From contig CANHCU010000010.1 of assembly GCA_947459185.1 (NCBI GenBank), positions 1-53,829 of the forward strand: DNA of 53,829 bases, given 5' to 3'. Origin of the DNA: Planctomycetaceae bacterium. GTDB taxonomy: Bacteria; Planctomycetota; Planctomycetia; Pirellulales; UBA1268. The translations under genes and the position numbers were made by a program. Positions 1 through 7,592 of the stretch are shown here, piece by piece (the first letter of the stretch is position 1; every line of letters starts with the position of its first letter). Below the pieces are notes generated by a model that was given only the letters and a program-made list of their open reading frames with translations, was not told the origin of the DNA and did not search any database.

Positions 1-837
1 GACTTCCCACTTGCGCACCAGGAAGCCACAGTCGGCAAGGCGGCGGAGTCGGACACCGGCATCGCCGCCGAAGGCCGGATCATCCAGGCAGGCCGTGACA
101 TCGAGCCGCGCCTCGGGCGACTCCTTGTTCAGCAGCGCCGGGCCGAAGTGCTGGGGCACGTGATCTTTGCCGGCTTTGCACGCGCCGGAGCCGGCCCAGT
201 AGCCAGAGCCGTTGATGTAGGCATTGTAGGTCGGACCGATCTTGCGGTCCGCGATCCAGGGCTGGTTGACGGCCCAGGCCACTGCGTGCCAGGACGGCGG
301 CGTGTCCCGCCAGGTCTGGCCAAGGAAACTCATGCCCCCCGGATTCGTGTAAGCGGGGCTCGGAAAGATCTCGTTGCCGACGCATGGCAGCACAAGCTCC
401 GCCCGCACGACACGTTTGCCCTGCCGAAGGACGGCTGCGATGCGATCGGCGGCGCCGGGGAACCGCACGAGCAGGGAGCGGTGCACGGCGTCGCAGGCGA
501 TAACGCCCGGCTTCTTGGGGTCATCCCAGTTCGCCACGAGGCCCCCGCCAAGGTTCGTTGTCTCGTCTTGGCGGGTCGACACCGCCCCGTCGGCGGCCAA
601 GGGGATCGGCCGGTTCCAGTCCTTGCGGAAGCCGCTGATGCCGGCGCATTCCGCATTCCCGATGACCAGTTGCTCAGTCCCGCCCGGTGCGGGGGCCGGC
701 GCGGCCGGCACCGGAACATCGGGCACAAACGGCGGCCACCAGCCGGTGTTCTCGTCGGCGGCGTGGAGGGTGGCGGCACAGCCCCAGAGGACTACGGCAA
801 ACAAAACGCGAGGGAATCGTGATTGGGGATATGACAT
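1..837 (-). CDS. Secreted protein of unknown function, 3' end cut by window edge
   Basis: An open frame with no stop runs from an ATG at 837 to the left edge (279 codons visible). The start gives a signal peptide: basic residues near position 10, a hydrophobic stretch VLFAVVLWG and a likely cleavage after LHA (about residue 26). A proline/alanine-rich spacer follows (VPVPAAPAPAP), then a region rich in Trp, Gly and Asn with no motif I can name. It is the last visible gene of a minus-strand locus headed by an ECF sigma factor, 120 bases after the lipoprotein gene. An 18-nt motif at 900-917 in its upstream region also occurs before the DUF1559 gene, so the two may be co-regulated (inference). 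Export is well supported; function is unknown. Confidence 0.72.
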   Translation of the reverse strand, partial: MSYPQSRFPRVLFAVVLWGCAATLHAADENTGWWPPFVPDVPVPAAPAPAPGGTEQLVIGNAECAGISGFRKDWNRPIPLAADGAVSTRQDETTNLGGGLVANWDDPKKPGVIACDAVHRSLLVRFPGAADRIAAVLRQGKRVVRAELVLPCVGNEIFPSPAYTNPGGMSFLGQTWRDTPPSWHAVAWAVNQPWIADRKIGPTYNAYINGSGYWAGSGACKAGKDHVPQHFGPALLNKESPEARLDVTACLDDPAFGGDAGVRLRRLADCGFLVRKWEV

Positions 838-899
838 ATGGATTCGTAGCACCGGCCTGCCTTGTAAAACAATGAAGTAAAAACGATGAAGGAAACGCG

Positions 900-917
900 A
901 AGAACCAACAGGAAGAG
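900..917 (-). promoter_or_regulatory. Repeated 18-nt upstream motif, copy A
   Basis: Read on the minus strand the block is CTCTTCCTGTTGGTTCTT, about 63-80 bases before the start of the secreted protein gene. Copy B at 2751-2768 differs at one position. In both places a CTTCAT plus T-rich stretch follows a few bases downstream. The sequence match is direct observation. A role as a promoter or binding site is inference. Confidence 0.4.
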
Positions 918-957
918 TGAACGCGTCGCGGGAAGGGCAACCACCCCGCGAGACCGG

Positions 958-1521
958 TCACGTGCCTGTGAAATCGCCCTTGAGTTCGTACCGAAACTCA
1001 GGGCCGACGTTGCGGCCCGACTTGACGGTGGCCTTGAGGCCCGACGTGGCCTTGTCGCCATATGCCTTCGGCACGATGTAATCGGGCGGCATATCTCCGA
1101 TCGCTTTCTCCTGGGCCAGCCACTCGGCAAGTGCCTTGGCATCCGCCCCGTCTGGCCGAGGGCCGAGATCCTCAAGGCGATTTCGCCACTTGGTCACGGT
1201 CACGGCGTAGTCACCAATAGGAGCCCCGGCGAGCCGCTTTCCGCCCTGGCCCGTGGTGAGGCGAAACTGCCCTGCCGAATCGGTCCTGCCATACGCGGCG
1301 AGCCTCCCGGCGACGGGCGAAAACCCCACATCTGCCCCTTCGATCGGCTGCCCATCCAAAAGCACCACGCCTTCCACGAATTCGACCGCTGGCCCCGTGC
1401 TGCGACCACAGCCAACAGCCAACGCAAGACCGACCGCGAAAAGGCAGATGGCCATCACACGGGAGCAATGAATGAACGAACGTGTGAACGAGCCATGCCC
1501 GCCCCACGTCGGTTCAGTCAT
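958..1521 (-). CDS. Small lipoprotein, carboxypeptidase-regulatory-like fold
   Basis: Encodes about 187 residues. A lipobox LAVGC puts the lipidated Cys near residue 38, so the protein should be membrane anchored on the periplasmic side. The part after the anchor (EGVVLLDGQPIEGADVGF, then GRTDSAGQFRL) has the pattern of planctomycete lipoproteins with a carboxypeptidase-regulatory or transthyretin-like beta-sandwich. Start at 1521 was chosen over the first ATG at 1557 because GGAG lies 6-7 bases upstream of it. It follows the DUF1559 gene by about 43 bases and is probably co-transcribed with it. Such lipoproteins commonly neighbour DUF1559 genes in planctomycetes. The substrate or binding partner is unknown. 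Confidence 0.8.
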   Translation of the reverse strand: MTEPTWGGHGSFTRSFIHCSRVMAICLFAVGLALAVGCGRSTGPAVEFVEGVVLLDGQPIEGADVGFSPVAGRLAAYGRTDSAGQFRLTTGQGGKRLAGAPIGDYAVTVTKWRNRLEDLGPRPDGADAKALAEWLAQEKAIGDMPPDYIVPKAYGDKATSGLKATVKSGRNVGPEFRYELKGDFTGT

Positions 1522-1564
1522 TTTTGACTCCACGGTATTCCCGCAACGTCGCCTCATCGGTGCA

Positions 1565-2707
1565 TTACTCCGTCAGCCTGAGTGTTTCGCCGCGAGAGAT
1601 CGTTCCCATCGCACCCCACACGCCCCGCACCGACGCGCCATTGTACCGCGTGGCGTCGCTGAACGGTGTCGTGGGAGAAGCGACCGACAAATCGCCGCAA
1701 TCAATCGTGTCGGAGATGAAGGTGACCCTGCCATCGCACATGACGACGCCGGCACCGCCGAGATGATTACTCGAGATTGTGTGGAAGCCACCGTTGAAGG
1801 CCGTACCGGTCGTGCAGGGAGCGGAGTTCGGCGGCAGGATGGTGAAAAACCCAGAAGAGACGGGCAAGGCGGACAGCCACTCCATGCCGTGGCCCCACTT
1901 ATTGTCGAGAATGCCAGCTGACGGCTGAACCCATGTGGTCGCGTTCAGGCAGCTGCTCGGCGCCGCCTGCGTTGCGCCTGAACTCCAGTTGGCGACACTC
2001 GCCTTGAGACCGAATGTCCGATCTGTCGCGTTTTCGACGACCCCCACTTCGCCGAGCAGAACCGTTTGCGAAAGCCCGTCGATGACTTTTATGAGTTTCG
2101 TCGGATTCCGGTAGATGACGCCGCCGTAGTTGCAGTAACAGTTGACAAACGGCCCTCGCATCTGCAGCGACGCGATGGTTGTATGGTTGGAGTTGTGCCC
2201 AACCAACACGTCACCCCAGTTGGCGGCGTAATTGAGAGGCTGGACGGACGGTCTCGACGCGTTGGCCGACCGTCTTGCCGCGACCGCGGCATCGGATGGG
2301 CAGCTCAGTGTCGGGATGCGCCCGGAGTTTCGCGTCTCGATATAAGGGTTGCTCCCGACGGCCCGGTTAGCCGTATGAATGTCCGAGTAAATCTTGTCGT
2401 ACAGGCTCTGTTGTTCGATGAATGGAAGTACGGTGATGGCGTAGCCATAGTCTCCGCGGACGGTTGTCGGCAATTCGGCAGGGCCGGAGCCGCAGGGAAG
2501 AATTTGTTTGAGGTCGCTGTATTGCAGCATAGCCAGCCCCAGATCCCTCAGGTTGCTCATGCACGTGACCCGCCGAGCACTCTCCCGGGCCGACTGCACC
2601 GCCGGCAGCAGGAGGCCCACAAGCGTGCCGATGATGGCAATCACCACCAGCAGTTCCACGAGCGTGAACCCCGCTCGTTCTTTTCTGATTTGCATGGAAG
2701 TTTTCAT
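1565..2707 (-). CDS. DUF1559 family type IV pilin-like protein
   Basis: A 380-residue protein. It begins with a prepilin-type sequence: short basic leader, GFTLVELLVVIAIIG (cleavage expected after Gly13, with Glu at +5) and a long hydrophobic helix. The body has the Cys/Trp/Gly-rich character of DUF1559, and the C-terminus carries the family signature around NHLGGAGVVMCDGRVTF. DUF1559 proteins are hugely expanded in planctomycetes and resemble pseudopilins; their roles are mostly unknown. The gene lies 140 bases downstream of the FecR-like gene and just upstream of the lipoprotein. No clear ribosome-binding site precedes the ATG at 2707; an ATG at residue 5 is an alternative start. The motif at 2751-2768 lies 44-61 bases upstream. 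Confidence 0.93.
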   Translation of the reverse strand: MKTSMQIRKERAGFTLVELLVVIAIIGTLVGLLLPAVQSARESARRVTCMSNLRDLGLAMLQYSDLKQILPCGSGPAELPTTVRGDYGYAITVLPFIEQQSLYDKIYSDIHTANRAVGSNPYIETRNSGRIPTLSCPSDAAVAARRSANASRPSVQPLNYAANWGDVLVGHNSNHTTIASLQMRGPFVNCYCNYGGVIYRNPTKLIKVIDGLSQTVLLGEVGVVENATDRTFGLKASVANWSSGATQAAPSSCLNATTWVQPSAGILDNKWGHGMEWLSALPVSSGFFTILPPNSAPCTTGTAFNGGFHTISSNHLGGAGVVMCDGRVTFISDTIDCGDLSVASPTTPFSDATRYNGASVRGVWGAMGTISRGETLRLTE

Positions 2708-2750
2708 AAAACGCGTGCCCGGAGAAAAGGTGCTAAAAAAATGAAGAGAT

Positions 2751-2768
2751 AAGAACCAACCGGAAGAG
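2751..2768 (-). promoter_or_regulatory. Repeated 18-nt upstream motif, copy B
   Basis: Minus-strand CTCTTCCGGTTGGTTCTT, one mismatch from copy A at 900-917, located 44-61 bases before the DUF1559 start. CTTCATTTTTTTA follows, similar to the sequence after copy A. The shared block in two leaders of one locus suggests a common control element, but this was not tested. Confidence 0.4.
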
Positions 2769-2788
2769 AAGCATGATGCAATTGAACG

Positions 2789-2818
2789 GATGAACTCAGA
2801 TCAACTCAGATGAACTCA
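2789..2818. repeat. Three tandem 10-bp repeats
   Basis: GATGAACTCA, GATCAACTCA and GATGAACTCA lie head to tail between the FecR-like stop codon and the DUF1559 gene. The unit equals about one helical turn, which would place a bound protein on one face of the DNA. No function is shown. Confidence 0.55.
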
Positions 2819-2847
2819 CATAAACAAGGAGCCGTTGGCCGTGTCAT

Positions 2848-4485
2848 TCATTGAAACTCCGCCCGGCCCCACGTGGCGGCCCGTTCGAAGGGAAGGATGC
2901 GACGCAGTTCGTGCGGATTGCGGATCTCCACCATCTGGTCCCGCCAGACCTGCCCCGCCGAGTCGCTCCAGTGCACCTGCCAGATAGCGGCCAGCACATC
3001 GCCGCTGCGCGGCGGATCCTCGACTGCGTTTAAAAGCCGCCAGGGAATGGCATATTCGAGAACGTAGCCGCGGCCATCGGCGTCGCGGGCAAACGCTCCG
3101 CGGACGCCCTCGGGATTGACGAGGCATGAGTCAAAATTCATGCCATGGTTGATCGCGATCGCAGCCTTGCCGCTTGGGGCGTGATACCACATCGTCAGGT
3201 GGGAAAGGCGTGGGTTGGCTGCCTTGGCCTTCTCCTCGTCGCTCGGCTCCAGACGGCGAACGCGATAATACGGAGTCCCATTGGCATCCGCCGGCCAGCC
3301 CATGGCCCGGTCGGTCGAGATGCGAACCTGCAGGCCGCCGCCCTGCCACGCCATCATGGGATCGAGGCTCGGGTCGACCGTATTCCGCATCGGTGCCGGA
3401 TCGCCTACGTGGGCGGCGATGTAGAGACACTCCTCGTCATACATCATCCGGCCATCCGCCCACTCCGCGTCCGCAGGATCGCCGTCGAGCGAACCGGTAA
3501 AGCCGCCGGCATGGGACCACTCGCCAAGCTTGGCATCGACCACGACGGCCCCCGCCGCCCGCGCCACGGTGATGGCATCACGCTGCGGACGTCCGAACTG
3601 CCGAAGTTCTGCGTCACGTTCCCGCCACCAGAGGTGCTCGATCCCCGGCTCCGCCGGCAGACTGCGAATGAAGCGGCTCTCCGAGTAGGGAATCGGCTCC
3701 GAGCCGACGAGCGATTGCGGGCTGAACCGGGCCGCCTGACCGGCTTCGAGCCGCTTGGGAAACCGTCCAGCCGAGCGTGAATCCCTTCCAGTCGCGATCA
3801 CCGCGCCGTCGTAGACCTGCACTTCCGTGACAAAGCCGCCCTCCGCCTTCACGGCAAACTCGGTGCCGAGGTCGAGCACGTCGGTGGCGGCGGTGTCGAG
3901 CCGGAAGCCGCTCATCCCCTTCGGCACGCGAACGACAGCATTGCCCATATGCAGAAACGCGTTCATCTCATCGATCAGGTCGATCTCGCCTGGCCCCTGC
4001 ATGACGATCCTCACGCCGTTGCGGAGCTTCAGTTGCACGACGCCGCCCAGGATCGCGACGCGGCCAGCAGCGAGCGGCTGCCCGGCCGCGAGGGCCGCAG
4101 CCGGTTCGGCGGGGAGCAGGAATTGCGTGCCGGTGATCGTGGCCAACGGCCGTTCGACAGGAGGCCGAACCGCCCAGACCACAAGCACCGTGGCGAGGAC
4201 GGCCGCCGCCGATCCGGCCGCTGCCGCGATCCACCACGGCCGGCGAACTCCCGGCATGGCCACCTGGGACGACTGTCCGGCGTTGTTGGAGTTGTTCTGG
4301 CCGGAGTTGTCCTGGCCGGCCTCGGCCTGCTGCACGAGCAGGCTGTCGAGATCAGCCCAGGCGCGAAACTCGTCGCGGGCCGCGCGCGAATGCAGGAGAT
4401 CCTGTTCGAGCCGCGCCGATTCCTCGGCCGAGAGTCTGCCGTCGAGCCACGACGAGATCAGTTCGCGACGCCCGTGGTCCGTCAT
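2848..4485 (-). CDS. FecR-like membrane regulator fused to a CBM9/DOMON-like domain
   Basis: A 545-residue protein. Residues 1-55 form an acidic helical N-terminus of the anti-sigma type seen in planctomycete FecR proteins. A low-complexity Asn/Gln/Ser linker (about 57-74) follows, then one membrane helix (about 85-106). A FecR-type domain spans about 115-260 (TATDVLDLGTEFAVK, VQVYDGAVIATG). The C-terminal third (about 310-540) looks like a family 9 carbohydrate-binding or DOMON sandwich, with YIAAHVGD and GDVLAAIWQVHWSD. Its start overlaps the sigma factor stop by four bases (ATGA), so the pair is translationally coupled. Established FecR systems link an envelope signal to an ECF sigma factor; sensing of a glycan here is inference from the fused domain. 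Confidence 0.85.
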   Translation of the reverse strand: MTDHGRRELISSWLDGRLSAEESARLEQDLLHSRAARDEFRAWADLDSLLVQQAEAGQDNSGQNNSNNAGQSSQVAMPGVRRPWWIAAAAGSAAAVLATVLVVWAVRPPVERPLATITGTQFLLPAEPAAALAAGQPLAAGRVAILGGVVQLKLRNGVRIVMQGPGEIDLIDEMNAFLHMGNAVVRVPKGMSGFRLDTAATDVLDLGTEFAVKAEGGFVTEVQVYDGAVIATGRDSRSAGRFPKRLEAGQAARFSPQSLVGSEPIPYSESRFIRSLPAEPGIEHLWWRERDAELRQFGRPQRDAITVARAAGAVVVDAKLGEWSHAGGFTGSLDGDPADAEWADGRMMYDEECLYIAAHVGDPAPMRNTVDPSLDPMMAWQGGGLQVRISTDRAMGWPADANGTPYYRVRRLEPSDEEKAKAANPRLSHLTMWYHAPSGKAAIAINHGMNFDSCLVNPEGVRGAFARDADGRGYVLEYAIPWRLLNAVEDPPRSGDVLAAIWQVHWSDSAGQVWRDQMVEIRNPHELRRILPFERAATWGRAEFQ

Positions 4486-5102
4486 GGCGCACTCTCCGGC
4501 ACGAGTTGCCCACGCATGCAGTCGAGGACCGCCGCCCGCAGCCGCTGGACGACCTTATAGAAGGCCTGCTCGCTGCGGCCCGCCCGGCGGGCAATCTCGT
4601 TGAGCCGCACGCCCGGAGTGTGCGTTTCCAAGAGTAGCATTCGCTGCTCAACGCCTAATTTGTCAAGGCAATGCTCGAGCGCCGTACGCCGCCGGTCGAT
4701 CGCCTCGGCCGCGTGGGCGGGCTCGGCCTCGTTGGCGAGCAGCTCCCACACCTCCTCCGAAAAGACGAGCGGGCTGCGGGCCAGCCGGCGGCGATGCTTG
4801 AGCGCCTCGTAGCGGGCGATCACGAGCAGCCAGCCGCCGAAGTTGGTCTGCCGATCAAACTCGGGAAACTTCCGCCAGGCGACGATGCTCGCCTGCTGGA
4901 TCACCTCGTCGACGTCGTTCCACGTGGGCAGCAGGCCCCGCAGGAAGCCGCGAACCCGGCCCTCGTGCTCCATGAGCAGCCGCACGAACGCCTCGTGCCT
5001 GTCATCGGGCCTGTGATCGGGCCCGGGGCTTGAATCGGCGGCATTTGGTGCGTCGGCATTCCCCATAGCCGTAATACTCCCCGAGCCGACCGGATTGGAC
5101 AA
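4482..5102 (-). CDS. ECF RNA polymerase sigma factor, Rhodopirellula/Verrucomicrobium type
   Basis: A 206-residue protein with region 2 at about 36-105 (LPTWNDVDEVIQQASIVAWRKF, then FGGWLLVIARYEAL) and region 4 at about 140-195, with a helix-turn-helix around RLNEIARRAGRSEQAFYKVV. The phrase EVIQQASIVAWRKF is typical of the planctomycete/verrucomicrobial ECF group. The first 30 residues are acidic and disordered, and a second ATG at 5066 could be the true start. It heads the minus-strand locus and overlaps the FecR-like gene by ATGA, so it is probably controlled by that membrane protein. Targets are unknown; the genes downstream with the shared 18-nt motif are candidates. Confidence 0.93.
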   Translation of the reverse strand: MSNPVGSGSITAMGNADAPNAADSSPGPDHRPDDRHEAFVRLLMEHEGRVRGFLRGLLPTWNDVDEVIQQASIVAWRKFPEFDRQTNFGGWLLVIARYEALKHRRRLARSPLVFSEEVWELLANEAEPAHAAEAIDRRRTALEHCLDKLGVEQRMLLLETHTPGVRLNEIARRAGRSEQAFYKVVQRLRAAVLDCMRGQLVPESAP

Positions 5103-5503
5103 ACCCCCTTATCCGGCCGCTGGAGCCGTTTTTTCCGGGGCCGGTGGGGGCGGGCCCAGCGGCCGGGCGACTCTCAACTTTCCGCATGACGGGACGCGCC
5201 CCGTTTGTGTCGCCTCCCGGGCGAAAGCCGGGAAAATTCGGGCTGCTGGCAGCTCTCGGTGGCGACGCGCCGCCGGGGACGGCTTCGCAGGATGCGAAGC
5301 GCAGCACCAGCAAACTGCGTTTGCCAAGAAAAAAATCGTAGGGTGCGATGTTTTTCGTGAACACAGCTCCTCGAGCTTCCGCAGCGACTCCCCCGTTCGC
5401 CAAACGTGGCTGACACGGTATCTTCACGGCTTCCAACCGCTGCCGCCGCCGTTTGGCGGCAGTTTTTTGCGGCCTATCAACACCTGCCCCCCTTTTTGAT
5501 CCC
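5103..5503. other. Hairpin-rich gap between divergent ECF sigma and RidA genes
   Basis: No convincing protein-coding frame was found in these 400 bases. Several small hairpins are visible: 5216-5232 (a GAAA tetraloop capped by G/C pairs with one bulged G), 5282-5300 (perfect 8-bp stem GCTTCGCA/TGCGAAGC, 3-nt loop) and 5310-5324 (GCAAAC/GTTTGC). An intrinsic-terminator shape follows at 5440-5468. The arrangement could be a plus-strand leader or small RNA ahead of RidA, or the 5' leader of the sigma gene on the other strand. No known RNA family was recognised. Confidence 0.35.
5440..5468 (+). terminator. Intrinsic terminator upstream of the RidA gene
   Basis: Perfect 8-bp stem CTGCCGCC/GGCGGCAG with a 7-nt loop, followed directly by six T on the plus strand. 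It ends 35 bases before the RidA start codon. A transcript from the upstream gap would stop here unless anti-terminated, which suggests attenuation or a separate small RNA (inference). Confidence 0.6.
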
Positions 5504-5977
5504 ATGACTTCCGCCCTCTCGCCGCAAGCCCGATTCGCATCGCTGGGCCTCACGCTCCCCACCGTCGGCAAACCGGCCGGCCTTTATAAGCCCTGCCTGA
5601 TCGTCGGGCCGCATGCGTATCTGTCGGGCCATCTCCCGATGCTCGCCGACGGCACGCTCATGAAGGGCAAGATCGGCCAGGAACTCGACGCAGACGCCGG
5701 CAAGGCCGCCGCCCGCCAGGTGGGCATCACGATCCTGGCCACGCTCATCGACAGCTTCGGCAGCCTCGACCGGATCGCCCGCGTGGTCAAACTGCTCGGC
5801 GCGGTCAACTGCACGCCCGAGTTTGAGAAGCACCCCTACGTGATCAACGGCTGCAGCGAACTCTTCGCGGAGATCTGGGGGCCTGATCTCGGCGTCGGCG
5901 TGCGGAGCGCGGTCGGTGCAGGATCGCTGCCCGCAGGTGTTCCCGTGGAGATCGAGGCGATCTTCGCCCTGGCATGA
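5504..5977 (+). CDS. RidA (YjgF/YER057c/UK114) family protein
   Basis: A 157-residue protein from the ATG at 5504, close to the size of the YjgF-like subgroup with about 150 residues. GLYKPCLIVGPHAYLSGHL near the N-terminus and AVGAGSLPAGVPVEIEAIFA at the C-terminus match the family ends. RidA proteins hydrolyse reactive enamine/imine intermediates released by PLP enzymes. The canonical active-site Arg region reads GVRSAVG (R130s), so activity is plausible. The GntP permease gene follows after 67 bases on the same strand and is probably in the same transcript. A frame extending upstream to 5453 would run through the terminator hairpin and is not preferred. Confidence 0.92.
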   Translation: MTSALSPQARFASLGLTLPTVGKPAGLYKPCLIVGPHAYLSGHLPMLADGTLMKGKIGQELDADAGKAAARQVGITILATLIDSFGSLDRIARVVKLLGAVNCTPEFEKHPYVINGCSELFAEIWGPDLGVGVRSAVGAGSLPAGVPVEIEAIFALA

Positions 5978-6044
5978 CCCAGGCTGGAAACAAACCGTAT
6001 GCCCCCTCGGCGTCTCATCGCCGTTCAAAAAAGAGACTGATCTC

Positions 6045-7370
6045 ATGCCACTGGCCATCGTTGCCATCGCCATCATCACGCTCGTGGCGCTCGTCGTCTG
6101 GGCGAAGGTCCATCCATTTCTGGCATTCGTGATCGTCTCGGCCGCGGCGGCCTGCGCACTCGGTATGCCGCCGGGCGACATCGCCGGCGCCGTTCGCAAG
6201 GGGATTGGCGACATCCTCGGCACGCTCACGATCGTCATCGTCACGGGAGCCATGCTCGGCAAACTCGTGGTCGAGAGCGGAGCGGCCCAGCGAATCGCCA
6301 CGACGCTCGTCAAGGCGTTCGGGCAGCACCGGATGGCCTGGGCGATGGCGATCACGGGACTGATCGTCGGTATTCCGCTCTTCTATGGCGTCGGCTTCGT
6401 GCTGCTCGTGCCGATCATCTTCGCGGTGATCGGCCAATACCGTCTTCCGGCCCTGGTGGTGGCCATGCCGGCGCTGGCGGCGATGAGCGTGGCCCACGGC
6501 CTGTTGCCGCCCCATCCCGCGCCGACCGCACTGGTGGCGACGTTCCACGCCAACCTCGGGTTGACACTGATCTACGGCCTGATCGTCGCGGTGCCGGCCA
6601 TCATCGTGGCGGGTCCTCTGTTTGGCCGCACGCTGGCCGGCATCACCGCGAAGCCGCTGCCCGGCCTCGCTGCCGAGCCGAAGCCTGAGGCCGAACTGCC
6701 CGGCACCTTCATCAGCATCACGACGGCGCTCCTCCCCGCGATGCTGCTTTTGCTGACGACGATCGGCGAGTTCGTCGCGCCGGCGTCCGCTTCACCGGCC
6801 AGCTCAGGCGCAGGGATCCTGAAGTTTCTCTCCGATCCCGACGTCGTGCTGATCTTCTCCCTGCTCTTCGCCACCGTGTCACTCGGTCTGCTCCGGGGTC
6901 GGTCGCTGCCGAGCGTGATGCATACGTTTACCGGCGCGATCAACGATGTGGCCTCGATCCTGCTGGTGATCGCAGGCTCGGGAGCCTTCAAGGAAGTGCT
7001 CATCAAGAGCGGCGTGAACGCCCAGATCGCGCAGGCTCTGCAGGGGCTGTCGATCGATCCGCTGCTGCTGGCCTGGATCGTCACCGCTGCGATCCGGGTG
7101 TGCGTCGGCTCGGCGACGGTGGCGGGCCTGACCGCAGCCGGCATCCTGACGCCGGTCGTCACAGGGGGCGGTGTCGATCCGAATCTGATGGTGCTGGCGA
7201 TCGGTGCCGGGAGCCTGTTCTGTTCGCACGTCAACGACTCTGCCTTCTGGATGTTCAAGGAGTATTTCAACGTCAGCATCGCCGACACGCTCAAGAGCTG
7301 GACCGTGATGGAGTCGATCGTGTCGGTCGTGGGCCTCCTCGGCGTCCTCGTGCTCGCGCGGATCATCTGA
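6045..7370 (+). CDS. GntP family permease (gluconate/organic acid:H+ symporter type)
   Basis: A 441-residue, very hydrophobic protein with about a dozen predicted membrane segments. GntP features include the N-terminal pair of helices, PLFYGVGFVLLVPIIFA, PALAAMSVAHGLLPPHPAPTALV and the C-terminal GSLFCSHVNDSAFWMFKEYF. The start at 6045 follows an AAGAGA ribosome-binding-like stretch; an upstream in-frame extension would overlap the RidA gene and has no membrane character. Family members import gluconate, fructuronate, glycerate or related acids. The substrate here is not readable from sequence; pairing with RidA does not decide it. Confidence 0.93.
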   Translation: MPLAIVAIAIITLVALVVWAKVHPFLAFVIVSAAAACALGMPPGDIAGAVRKGIGDILGTLTIVIVTGAMLGKLVVESGAAQRIATTLVKAFGQHRMAWAMAITGLIVGIPLFYGVGFVLLVPIIFAVIGQYRLPALVVAMPALAAMSVAHGLLPPHPAPTALVATFHANLGLTLIYGLIVAVPAIIVAGPLFGRTLAGITAKPLPGLAAEPKPEAELPGTFISITTALLPAMLLLLTTIGEFVAPASASPASSGAGILKFLSDPDVVLIFSLLFATVSLGLLRGRSLPSVMHTFTGAINDVASILLVIAGSGAFKEVLIKSGVNAQIAQALQGLSIDPLLLAWIVTAAIRVCVGSATVAGLTAAGILTPVVTGGGVDPNLMVLAIGAGSLFCSHVNDSAFWMFKEYFNVSIADTLKSWTVMESIVSVVGLLGVLVLARII

Positions 7371-7394
7371 GCCGGCCGCAGCCCCCCGCGGCTG

Positions 7395-7499
7395 CAAGAT
7401 TGCATCTTGTCCGTATCCCTGCTCCCCCGTGGCGGCAAGTTTTCAACTTGTCCGTGTCCCTGCATCGATTGCACAAGCTAAAAACTCGTGGCCACGAGT
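7395..7499. repeat. Cluster of short palindromes with covarying stems
   Basis: 7395-7409 is CAAGAT-TGC-ATCTTG and 7436-7450 is CAAGTT-TTC-AACTTG. Each is followed by TCCGT(A/G)TCCCTG. A perfect 16-bp palindrome ACTCGTGGCCACGAGT lies at 7484-7499, and a degenerate copy (GCTTGCATCTT followed by CCCCGTGTCTC) lies near 7562-7580. The cluster sits between the 3' ends of the convergent GntP and release-factor-like genes. No T-tract follows, so a classical terminator is unlikely. A REP-like element family is a possible explanation. Confidence 0.5.
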
Positions 7500-7592
7500 C
7501 GAACTCCTTCGGTCTCATCCTTCATGCCGAGACAGCCTCAACCTCTCTCCACACGGCTGCACGCTTGCATCTTCCCCGTGTCTCTTCTGGTC

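Noticed and set aside
5095-5499. Protein-coding frames in the gap between sigma factor and RidA
   Set aside because: All frames there are compositionally shadow-like, lack a ribosome-binding site and run through the terminator hairpin.
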